Shown one piece after another: positions 44,488 to 53,791 of a stretch of 60,420 bases of DNA. Under the pieces are notes generated by a model. It was not told the DNA's origin, did no database searches, and saw only the letters and a list, made by a program, of their open reading frames with translations. How positions within the stretch are numbered: the stretch's first letter is position 1; every line of letters begins with the position of its first letter. The stretch is taken from the NCBI RefSeq assembly GCF_013377085.1, contig NZ_JACAAX010000041.1, positions 1-60,420 of the forward strand, read 5' to 3'. Made by a program: the position numbers and the translations under genes. Source of the DNA: Rhodoplanes sp. Lineage in GTDB: Bacteria > Pseudomonadota > Alphaproteobacteria > Rhizobiales > Xanthobacteraceae.

Positions 44488-45586
44488 GTCGTCCTGCCCC
44501 TGGCAGCATATGGGCAGGCGGCAGCAAGAATTCCAGCGAGGTGCCGGCCTTGGTGCTCTGCCCTCTCACGAGGGCGCGATAGACGTTGACGTAATCCCTG
44601 GCCATGCGGGCCGCCGTGAACCTCTCCTCGAAGCGCCGGCGCACCGCCCGGCGGTCGAGCCTGATCACCTTGGGAAGGGCGGACATCGCCTCGTCCATGG
44701 TCGACACGATGTATCCCGTCACCCCGTCCTCGATGATCTCGGGCACCGAGCCGTTGCGGAAGGCGAGGACGGGCGTGCCGCAGGCCATCGCCTCGATCAT
44801 CACCAGGCCGAACGGCTCCGGCCAGTCGATCGGGAACAAGAGAGCCAGCGCTTCGCCCAGGAACGCGCTCTTGGCCCGCTCGTTGATCTCGCCGATGAAC
44901 TCGATCCCCGGCCTGTCGAGCAACGGTTCGATCGTCTCCCGGAAATACGCCTCGTCGGCCTTGTCGACCTTGGCGGCGATCTTGAGCGGGATGCCGAACG
45001 TGCTGGCGAGCGCGATCGCACGATCGAGGCCCTTCTCGGGCGAGATACGTCCCAGAAAGGCGAGATAGCCGCCGCGCGGGTTGATGGCAGGTCGGAGCAA
45101 GTCGATTGGCAACCCGTGCAGCACGGTCGCGGCAAAGTTCGCGTTGGGGATGGGCGCCCGCTGGGCGTTGGAGATCGAGATCAGCGGCATCTCGGGGAAC
45201 CCCGCATAGAGCGCCATCAGGTCGGGGCTGTCCTGGCGGCCGTGCAGGGTCGTGAGCGTGCGTCCCGCGATCGGACGAAAGAGCGGAAACTGGAGCTGAT
45301 CGATGTGGAAGTGGATGACGTCGAACTTCTCGGCAACCCGGCACAAGCGGTCCAGCATCAGCATGAAGTAGGGGATCGGGTCACGGACGGCGCGGTTGAG
45401 CCGCAGGGCGGTCGGGACGCACGGAACGAGCTCGGCCGACGTCATCGAATCGCCGCTCGCGAACAGCGTGACGTCGTGGCCCAGCTTGACCAGCTCCTCC
45501 GTGAGGTAGGAGACGATGCGCTCCGTGCCGCCATACAGCCGGGGCGGAACGCTCTCATACAGCGGCGCGACCTGCGCGATCTTCAT
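44477..45586 (-). CDS. Glycosyltransferase family 4 protein
   Basis: A 369-aa GT-B enzyme: MKIAQVAPLYESVPPRLYGGTERIV at the acceptor side, a central LAFLGRISPEKGLDRAI, and the donor-site FLGEALALLFPIDWPEPFGLVMIEAMACGTPVLAF (E-x7-E type). Members of this group make glycans or trehalose-like sugars from nucleotide sugars. Coupled to the debranching enzyme gene, so it may help make or trim a storage or compatible-solute glucan. Start ATG 45586. Confidence 0.9.
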   Translation of the reverse strand: MKIAQVAPLYESVPPRLYGGTERIVSYLTEELVKLGHDVTLFASGDSMTSAELVPCVPTALRLNRAVRDPIPYFMLMLDRLCRVAEKFDVIHFHIDQLQFPLFRPIAGRTLTTLHGRQDSPDLMALYAGFPEMPLISISNAQRAPIPNANFAATVLHGLPIDLLRPAINPRGGYLAFLGRISPEKGLDRAIALASTFGIPLKIAAKVDKADEAYFRETIEPLLDRPGIEFIGEINERAKSAFLGEALALLFPIDWPEPFGLVMIEAMACGTPVLAFRNGSVPEIIEDGVTGYIVSTMDEAMSALPKVIRLDRRAVRRRFEERFTAARMARDYVNVYRALVRGQSTKAGTSLEFLLPPAHMLPGAGRHAD

Positions 45587-45639
45587 GTGAAGGCCTCTGG
45601 CGTAAGCGGAAACGCATGGCGAAGCTCTCTTCGCCGTGC

Positions 45640-45711
45640 GGTATTCGACACGGCATTCGATCTGCCATTCGGGACGGCGGTCGCTCCGGCATTCGAGACG
45701 GTATTTCAGGC
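45640..45711 (+). repeat. Imperfect 12-bp tandem repeat
   Basis: Six consecutive 12-bp units, for example GGTATTCGACAC, GGCATTCGATCT, GCCATTCGGGAC, GGCATTCGAGAC. It lies in the 220-bp gap upstream of the GT4 gene and could hold repeated protein-binding sites. Confidence 0.6.
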
Positions 45712-45806
45712 TGCGCCGATCCGGTCAGCCGCCGTCACGGCCCTCCTGCAGCGACACGCACAAACCTCAACGCCGCAGATCGCCACAAGTTCGGCTGCCG
45801 CCGTGT

Positions 45807-45980
45807 TCATTTACCGCGAAGCGTATCCTTGAGACCGCCGACGGCGTTTTGAATCTTGCCTTCGGCCTTGTCGACTTTGCCCTCTGTCTCCAGCTTGGCG
45901 TCTCCGACGGCCTTGCCGACCACCTCCTCGATCGTGCCCTTGACCTGCTTGGCCGATCCGACGATCCGGTCCTTGTCCAT
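45807..45980 (-). CDS. CsbD family protein (classical type)
   Basis: A 57-aa protein: MDKDRIVGSAKQVKGTIEE, AVGDAKLETEGKVDKAEGK, then IQNAVGGLKDTLRGK, which is the classical two-repeat CsbD plan. Start ATG 45980 has GGAGG nine bases upstream; the ATG at 45989 is too close to that site. Cytosolic general-stress family of unknown mechanism. Confidence 0.88.
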   Translation of the reverse strand: MDKDRIVGSAKQVKGTIEEVVGKAVGDAKLETEGKVDKAEGKIQNAVGGLKDTLRGK

Positions 45981-46277
45981 CGTTTTCATCCTCCGATGCG
46001 TTATCCGCCCCCGCTCGGAAGGCGTAACTCCGTCGTGCTTCGGCCTCTCGAAGCGGAAGGGAAAAAATCCCATAAATACATTCATTGTCTGTGCAAAACA
46101 GCACATGCCGAGCGCCGCCGTGCAGTTAATAATCGCGGTGACAAGGGGACAACAGTTTATGGTCAGCGAGTTGACTCGGCCGTTACAGTCGTCTCTGGAG
46201 CGCATGGAATCGTCCGACCGGGGCATGACCACGTCGGGATTCGGAGTGTCTCTGGGCGAGATGATCGCTGGCGAAAC

Positions 46278-47036
46278 ATGAATGCACCTTCTGACAAGAT
46301 GGCAGGAAGCAACCGACTGCTGGGTGCTCTCGAGATCGCCAGCCGAAGGCGGATCGACGCGTATCTCGAGCCCCTCACGCTCGAGCTCGGGAAAGTCGTC
46401 TGCGAGGCGGGCGGACTTCTCAACCACGCCTATTTCCCCCGAGGCGCCGTTCTCTCGCTGTTGACCGTCCTGGAGAACGGGTCTGCGATCGAGACCGCGA
46501 ACATCGGAAGCGAAGGAGCATTCGGCCTCTTCGCCGCCATGTACAGCCGGGTGTCGTTCAACAGGTGTCTGGTGCAGTTCGCGGGAGCCGCGGATCGCTG
46601 TCCGATCGAATGGCTTCGGGCGGAGTTCAAGCGCAGCGAGCACGTCCGTGATCTCTTCGTCAGCTATTCGGAGACGCTTCTGTCACAGGTCCAGCAGACG
46701 GTCGCGTGCAATGCCCTGCATTCGACCGAGGAGCGGATGTGTCGATGGCTCCTCATGATGCATGATCGCGCCGAGGGCGAAGCTCTGCCGTATACGCACG
46801 AGTTCCTGTCGCATATGCTGGGCGCCAATCGAAAATCCGTGACGCTGGCAGCGCTGTCGCTGCAGAACGCCGGCCTGATCAGCTATCGACGCGGGAAGAT
46901 TCAGGTGCTCGACCGTGCCGGCCTCGAGAAAGCGTCGTGCGAGTGCTACGCGATGGTGCGGGAGCGCTTCGATGCCTTCCTGACGCCGCCGTCGACAGCG
47001 GTCAAGGGAGACACAAAAGGACGTCGCCCGAAGTGA
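46278..47036 (+). CDS. Crp/Fnr-family regulator (third, divergent)
   Basis: A 252-aa protein. The sensor part (about 10-130) has an Ala/Leu-rich beta roll with GSAIETANIGSEGAFGLF, unlike the two close paralogues in the window. The C-terminal HTH has THEFLSHMLGANRKSVTLAALSLQNAGLI followed by YRRGKIQVLDRAGLE. This subgroup often lacks cyclic-nucleotide contacts. Start ATG 46278. Divergent from the CsbD gene at 45807-45980 across 297 bp. Confidence 0.88.
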   Translation: MNAPSDKMAGSNRLLGALEIASRRRIDAYLEPLTLELGKVVCEAGGLLNHAYFPRGAVLSLLTVLENGSAIETANIGSEGAFGLFAAMYSRVSFNRCLVQFAGAADRCPIEWLRAEFKRSEHVRDLFVSYSETLLSQVQQTVACNALHSTEERMCRWLLMMHDRAEGEALPYTHEFLSHMLGANRKSVTLAALSLQNAGLISYRRGKIQVLDRAGLEKASCECYAMVRERFDAFLTPPSTAVKGDTKGRRPK

Positions 47037-47233
47037 GCGAGACGCGGGGGCCTTTGCACCTATGCTGGACCGTAGGTCGAGGACGAACGCTCGAGCCGAA
47101 CGCGCGAGCCCTCGATCAGCTCAAAGTTCCACCTGCCGAGGCCGCATATCGGCCGGGGCGGAGATTTCGCCAAGAGTGCTCGGTGTCTATGGCGCGAGGG
47201 CGCCGCGCGCCTGCCAGGGCCGACCAGCGGCGG

Positions 47234-47416
47234 TCAATTCATGTGCCGCGCGTGTGTTCCCGGGCCCCGTTCGGCTCTGGTGGTCCATTCTCCAGCCATC
47301 CGAATGAAGAACGACTGTAGGGTCGGATCCGGAATCTCCCTCGCCGCCTGCGTGCAATCCGCTGCCAGGCGCAAGCATTCCAATTGAAGACGTCTCAAAT
47401 TGTCGGCGTCGGACAT
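47234..47416 (-). CDS. Small conserved-type protein with LRLAADC motif
   Basis: A 60-aa protein: NLRRLQLECLRLAADCTQAAR followed by PDPTLQSFFIRMAGEWT. The spaced Leu/Cys helix and WT motif recur in small Hyphomicrobiales proteins of unknown function. ATG 47416 has a modest GGTGA site. No partner gene. Confidence 0.6.
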   Translation of the reverse strand: MSDADNLRRLQLECLRLAADCTQAAREIPDPTLQSFFIRMAGEWTTRAERGPGTHARHMN

Positions 47417-48176
47417 CGCGTCACCATGAAAAATCGATATTCGATCATGGCACGGCATCGCTGGTCTTGTCGGTGGCGTACACCACAGAGTGATGCCGAC
47501 AGATGTGGGGAGCGCTTGCGTCTGTCATATCGAGAAGGTCGCCTGCGCCAACGTACTCACGAAAATTATATCCTCATCCGAATACAAAGAACGTGCAGAA
47601 TTGGTCACCGCAGCCCTTGCCCGCAGCTTTGCTGTCTCCGGAACGCCGCCTCGTGACCGCTGGTCGGAGACCCGCATCGTCGAACCCGAAGGGCAATGAT
47701 CGGGGGGACCGCTGTCCGGCCGAACATCGTGGAACAATATTTATTTTGCCCGGGTGTTCAATTTTGAACAGACATGCACCCGATAGGTTCCGTCCATGAT
47801 GCCAGGGCACGGCATAGAAGGTCCGCCCGCCGAGGCGATGAGCCGTTGATATATCGAGCTATTTGCCATTCTGGCCACTAAAGCCAGGATGGTATCGAGG
47901 TGAAGGTCCAGGCTCCCGACGGTGGTCGTCTTCGTTGGCGCGCTTGGGTGGCCTCGCCTTCGGCGGCACTGCGGCATAGATCGAATCGTGGCAATCGGCT
48001 GCGGCGCGAATCGAAACCCGTCGCCCAACGACCAGAAAGGCGATCGATGCCATATCTTTGATCTGGGTCATTCGGTTCGGCTGCGTAAGCCTAAAAAAGG
48101 AACTCATCGGGCCTCGTTGTGCGATGTAATGTTCTGCTGACATCCGAAAGCTATTTGAACGGCAGGTTGCGTCTTG
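47417..48176. other. Long gap, mostly non-coding
   Basis: 760 bp, AT-richer than the genome average. It contains one weak small frame (47493-47699, listed separately). Upstream of the Crp/Fnr gene the sequence is not clearly promoter-like. Confidence 0.45.
47493..47699 (+). CDS. Tentative small hypothetical protein
   Basis: A 68-residue frame from the ATG at 47493 (GTG 47490 also possible), beginning MPTDVGSACVCHIEKVACAN and continuing KIISSSEYKERAELVTAALARS. It has no overlap with another gene, but no strong ribosome site and no known family. It could be spurious. Confidence 0.2.
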   Translation: MPTDVGSACVCHIEKVACANVLTKIISSSEYKERAELVTAALARSFAVSGTPPRDRWSETRIVEPEGQ

Positions 48177-48875
48177 ATGAGCGAGCCGACATCGTCTTTT
48201 GATCCGAAACTGTTTCTGGCCAAGGTCGACGGCGGCCGGACCATCCATTCCTATGCCAATGGCGAGATCGTCTTCTTGCAGGGGGACCCGGCCGATGCGG
48301 TCTTCTACGTCCAGAGTGGAAAGGTGAAGGTTGCCGTCGTCTCGGAGCAAGGCAAAGAAGCGGTCGTCGCCATTCATGGCCCCGGCGATTTTTTCGGCGA
48401 AGGCTGCCTTGCCGGGCAGCGGGTCCGCATGGCGACGGTTGCGGCGATATCCGAGGCCGTTGTCGTGCGGCTGGAGAAGGCGGCCATTGTGCGCGTTCTC
48501 CGTGAAGAACCGGCGTTCAGCGAGCTGTTCATCGCCCACCTCATCTCACGGAATATTCGCGTCGAGGCGGATCTCATCGATCAGTTGTTCAATTCGAGCG
48601 AGAAGCGGCTCGCCCGGCTCCTCCTGCTGCTGGCGAACTTCGGAAAGGACGGAAAGCCGGAGCCGATCCTCGGGACGCTGAGCCAGGAAACGCTCGCGGA
48701 GATGATCGGAACGACCCGGTCCCGCGTGAGCTTCTTCATGAACCGGTTCAGGAAGCTCGGCTTCATCGATTACAATGGGCACATCGAAGTCCACAGCTCG
48801 TTGTTGAATGTCATTCTTCATGACAATTCCGAGACCGGGATCCATCCCGACGATATCGACAATAGAGACGATTGA
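48177..48875 (+). CDS. Crp/Fnr-family regulator (paralogue 2)
   Basis: A 232-aa protein with the same layout as the one at 28092: SSFDPKLFLAKVDGGRTI, FFGEGCLAGQR, then the HTH SQETLAEMIGTTRSRVSFFMN. Residues in and around the HTH are almost identical, so both probably bind the same DNA sites, while the sensor ends differ (HPDDIDNRDD against NAADTEE tails). No Cys cluster. An ATG at 48177 is preferred over TTG 48174. Confidence 0.9.
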   Translation: MSEPTSSFDPKLFLAKVDGGRTIHSYANGEIVFLQGDPADAVFYVQSGKVKVAVVSEQGKEAVVAIHGPGDFFGEGCLAGQRVRMATVAAISEAVVVRLEKAAIVRVLREEPAFSELFIAHLISRNIRVEADLIDQLFNSSEKRLARLLLLLANFGKDGKPEPILGTLSQETLAEMIGTTRSRVSFFMNRFRKLGFIDYNGHIEVHSSLLNVILHDNSETGIHPDDIDNRDD

Positions 48876-49061
48876 AGGCCGCCAGAGCGGACCTGCCTCC
48901 GATCGCGGCGACCGACCCGCCGATGCGCCGGCTCGACGAGCGGAATCACGCTCCTCTGCCGAAGGCCGCCAGGGCAACGGGTGAGCGGTTTTATACAGAC
49001 GCCGATCGGTGATCATACGTAGCTTTACGGGAGTACCGCCCTCTCGTGCAGGAAGTCGATC

Positions 49062-49970
49062 ATGTCGATGCAGCAACGTTCGGCGAACCAGGTCGCCTGT
49101 CCGCCACCTTGGATGCTGAGTTGTACGGAGTGCGGGCGGCCGATGAGAATCCGGATGGCGGCACCAGCCGAAGACGGTCGGGAAAACCGAGTGTTCGAGT
49201 GCGCCTGCGGTCAAGTCGACAGCGTGAATGTTGCCCTTCATCGAACGAACCCGCTCGAGCCGGCGGCTTTAAGAGCGTCCGCCACCGCTGTCGCTCAGGC
49301 CAAGCCGGTCTCGGCCAAAGCTGATCGAGGCGTCCGGGATGGTGCGGCGACGGCCCGATCGCCGCGAGCGAGAGCCGAGACGGCGCGCTCCCCCGTAAAG
49401 GCCGAACCGAACCGATCTGATCGACTTCAAGCGTCCGTCCAGGATGCGATGTTGTCGGTCGTGCCGAGTCTGCGCGCCTTCGCGATTTCCCTCTGCAGAG
49501 ATGTCGATCGCGCTGACGACTTGGTGCAGGAAACGCTGATGCGGGCGCTCGCAAACATCCGCTCGTTCCAACCGGGAACCAACATGTCGGCGTGGCTGTT
49601 CACGATTCTCCGCAATCAATTCCTGACGGAGTATCGCAAGCGCCGGCGCGAAGTCGAAGACAGTGACGGCAGTTACGTCGAAAGCCTGAAGTCGCCCCCC
49701 GAGCAGCAAAGTCGGGTCGATTTCGAGGAATTCCGCGCCGCTCTTGCAACGCTGCCGGTGGAGCAGCGAGAAGCTCTTCTGCTGATCGGCGCGTCTGGCT
49801 TCTCGTATGCCGATGCGGCCTCGATCTGTAAGGCTGCCGTCGGGACGATCAAGAGCCGCGTCCATCGTGCCCGCATGCGACTCTGCACGCTTCTCGCCCT
49901 GGAAGGCGTCGGTACGTTCGGTCCGGATCAAGCGACGTTTGCTGTCATGACTGCGGTCCGGCGCGGCTGA
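49062..49970 (+). CDS. ECF sigma factor with N-terminal Cys-rich module
   Basis: A 302-aa protein, about 120 residues longer than a plain ECF sigma. Residues 13-55 hold Cys13, Cys21, Cys24 (CTECGRP) and Cys47, Cys49 (FECACGQ), a zinc-ribbon-like pattern. An Arg/Ala-rich linker (about 60-120) leads to sigma region 2 (about 125-200, SLRAFAISLCRDVDRADDLV) and region 4 (VDFEEFRAALATLPVEQREA with HTH YADAASICKAAVGTIKSRVHRA). Start ATG 49062 follows AGGA. It is close to the EcfG-type/ECF15-like general-stress group, but that group assignment is tentative. No anti-sigma gene adjoins. Confidence 0.85.
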   Translation: MSMQQRSANQVACPPPWMLSCTECGRPMRIRMAAPAEDGRENRVFECACGQVDSVNVALHRTNPLEPAALRASATAVAQAKPVSAKADRGVRDGAATARSPRARAETARSPVKAEPNRSDRLQASVQDAMLSVVPSLRAFAISLCRDVDRADDLVQETLMRALANIRSFQPGTNMSAWLFTILRNQFLTEYRKRRREVEDSDGSYVESLKSPPEQQSRVDFEEFRAALATLPVEQREALLLIGASGFSYADAASICKAAVGTIKSRVHRARMRLCTLLALEGVGTFGPDQATFAVMTAVRRG

Positions 49971-50042
49971 TCCGGATCTCCGTCTGCGGCGGCCTCTCGT
50001 CGGTCGACCGAGACTCGATGTGGCGATGAATGGGAGCACGAC

Positions 50043-50396
50043 ATGAACGCACGCAGGATCTGTGTCTTCGCGGCGCTTTTGCCGTGGCTCATGTCGAACG
50101 CGGTGTCCGCCGACGAGCACCCCGTCTTGGGACAGGGAAATGTCACGTGTAGCGTGTGGCTCGAGGGTCGCCAGGCGGAAAACGTCAATGCGACGAGCAG
50201 AACCGCCTGGGTTCTCGGCTATCTCACAGCGTACAACGAATACGGGCCCAAAGAGCATTTCGACGTGTCCGATGCGAAGAGCACGGAAGAATTGACCGAG
50301 TGGATCGATAAATATTGCCAACAGCATCGAGAGAACAGCCTGCACAAGGCCTCGGCGGCATTCATCGAGACCTTCGCCGAAAAGGCGGCGCGGTAG
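50043..50396 (+). CDS. Small secreted HdeA/Rap1a-like protein
   Basis: A 117-aa protein with a signal peptide (about 1-23, ending AVSA), two Cys in the mature part (VTCSVW and KYCQQH) and WVLGYLTAYNEYG between them. The paired Cys, Trp/Gly-rich core and helix ending NSLHKASAAFIETF fit small periplasmic proteins of the HdeA/Rap1a-like group. Role unknown; the gene follows the sigma factor after 72 bp. Confidence 0.75.
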   Translation: MNARRICVFAALLPWLMSNAVSADEHPVLGQGNVTCSVWLEGRQAENVNATSRTAWVLGYLTAYNEYGPKEHFDVSDAKSTEELTEWIDKYCQQHRENSLHKASAAFIETFAEKAAR

Positions 50397-51022
50397 ATCG
50401 CCGAGTCCGTTCGGATGGCGCGATCGCTCCTCCGTGGAGAAGGCGCGGCTGCCTGGTCGCGAAGCACTGGACGGGACCCGTAGTCACCCGGCCACAGTCT
50501 TGGTCCGGCATCAGCCAAACTGCGCGCCGCTGCTGTCCACCATGGCGCCCCGACCCTGATCGATGGCGCCGCGAGAGTGCGCGGCGGCACGTCGGGCGTG
50601 CGCGGGTATGGCCATCTCGCTCGATATGCGGCCGACACCGGCGCACCAGGCAGGCGACGGCGTCCAGTCGAATCCGGCGAACAGCCGATTTCGCACGTCA
50701 TTGTGACCGCAGGTGGCCGAGGGGGCTAACGTTCGCGCGGCAACGACCCCATATGAGGTGGGTAAACAAAAACTTGCCTCGCCAGATCGTCGCGCCGGTT
50801 CCACCGGTTAGTGACCAAATTTCGCACGACTGTCGCGCTGTGCGCGCTCGAGGACGCCGCACTCGCGCGGCCGTCGAGGCGACAGGGTGGCGCGTTTCCG
50901 GTGAGCCGCACCTGCGACGATCTGCTTTCGATAGCCCGACGTTGCACCGGACGATGTCACGGTCGCGTCGGTATCTGTGCACCTTTGGATAAGCCAGACA
51001 GACGCGTTTACAGGAGGACTCC
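50397..51022. other. Gene-free region upstream of groES
   Basis: 626 bp. It must hold the groESL promoter. I found no CIRCE repeat (TTAGCACTC-N9-GAGTGCTAA). CCCCATAT at 50747-50754 resembles a heat-shock -10 but no matching CTTGAA-like -35 is at the right distance, so sigma-32 control is uncertain. Confidence 0.45.
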
Positions 51023-51337
51023 ATGAAGTTTCGTCCGCTCCACGACCGGGTGGTGCTCGAGCGCATCGCCGCAGAGGAAAGAACGTCCGGCGGGATCATC
51101 ATCCCGGACAATGCAAAGGAAAAGCCCCAGCAGGGCAAGGTCGTCGCGGTAGGCCCGGGTGGGCGCGACGAGGCCGGAAAGCTCGTTCCTCTCGAATTGA
51201 AGCCCGGTGATCGCGTGCTCTTCGGCAAATGGTCCGGTACCGAGGTCAAGCTCGATGGCGTCGAATACCTGATCATGAAGGAAAGCGATGTCATGGGCGT
51301 GCTCACCGAGGCCGAGGCACGCCAGAAGGCGGCCTGA
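51023..51337 (+). CDS. groES: GroES co-chaperonin
   Basis: A 104-aa protein: [22 protein letters not shown], the mobile-loop [50 protein letters not shown] and [13 protein letters not shown]. It caps the GroEL ring during assisted folding. GGAGGACTCC precedes the ATG. The groEL gene begins 111 bp downstream. Confidence 0.97.
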   Translation: MKFRPLHDRVVLERIAAEERTSGGIIIPDNAKEKPQQGKVVAVGPGGRDEAGKLVPLELKPGDRVLFGKWSGTEVKLDGVEYLIMKESDVMGVLTEAEARQKAA

Positions 51338-51436
51338 CGCCGCAATACGCGCCCCGAACAGTTGATCGTCGCTCCTCCGGTCGTCGCCTGTCACCCCAAC
51401 GGGGCAGGGCGGCGACCGCGGCCGCGACCTGAATAA

Positions 51437-53086
<1,650 letters not shown>

Positions 53087-53113
53087 ACCATCGCGGTCTT
53101 GTCGGCGACGCGA

Positions 53114-53138
53114 GAGCCCGGATGACACATCCGGGCTC
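53114..53138 (+). terminator. Terminator hairpin after groEL
   Basis: Perfect 10-bp inverted repeat GAGCCCGGAT-gacac-ATCCGGGCTC, 28 bp past the groEL stop. No long T-run follows. Confidence 0.65.
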
Positions 53139-53227
53139 CTGCCTCGACGGCCGCTCCGGCGGCCGCGTCGTGTGCGCCGGCGAGCACGGGGCATGTCGAC
53201 GCGCATCCGGACAACGAACAGGAGATG

Positions 53228-53473
53228 ATGGTGGCACGAAATACGAAAGAGACCCGGGAACGGGCGGAAGCGAGCTTCAAGAAGAAAGCCCTTCAGGTTC
53301 GGGTGAGCTCGCAGGCCATGGCCGACTACGAGGCTGCAGGCGTCGCCGTGAGGACCAAGACCGAGCGACTGAAATCACTGCGGTTGGCAAAGGAGGTCAA
53401 CGACCTGGTCACCCAGACGACGGCCGAACCAGCGAAGAAGACGCGGACTTCGGTGAAGACGTCATCGGGTTGA
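53228..53473 (+). CDS. Small basic hypothetical protein
   Basis: An 81-aa, Lys/Arg/Ala-rich, helical protein: ARNTKETRERAEASFKKKALQ, VRTKTERLKSLRLAKE and a Lys-rich tail. The ribosome site GGAG touches the first ATG (53225), so ATG 53228 or GTG 53231 is the more likely start. Small proteins of this composition occur next to stress genes in related genomes; function unknown. Confidence 0.65.
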   Translation: MVARNTKETRERAEASFKKKALQVRVSSQAMADYEAAGVAVRTKTERLKSLRLAKEVNDLVTQTTAEPAKKTRTSVKTSSG

Positions 53474-53791
53474 GACATGCGCTGAGTCGAGCTTCACGTC
53501 GATACACGATCCCGCACCGGCGGCGACCAGCACCAAGCCAGGCCATTCGGTCGGTCGCGCCAAGGACGGCCATCGTCGTCAGTTGCTACGATCGCGGGGA
53601 CCGTGTCGACGACTTCGGGAGATCCGCGATTGCATCGGCGGACGCGGCCATCTCCCGATCATCGACGTCAAGTCGCGCCAGACTGCGGGATCGAGCAGCA
53701 AGAGGCGCGGGAGACCGGTCTCCCAATGCGAGGCAGAAGACAAATAATTCTCTGCACTGGCAGGATTATTGCCAGCTCGAAACGCTTCTCG
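53474..53791. other. Gap between a small gene and the decayed ppc gene
   Basis: 318 bp. No coding frame or clear regulatory element recognised. Confidence 0.4.

Noticed and set aside
47922-48140. 72-codon frame upstream of the second Crp paralogue
   Set aside because: No ribosome site, no family resemblance, and Arg/Gly/Cys-rich composition typical of random GC-rich frames.
50700-51022. CIRCE or sigma-32 control element for groESL
   Set aside because: No TTAGCACTC/GAGTGCTAA pair. CCCCATAT at 50747 lacks a -35 at the proper distance.
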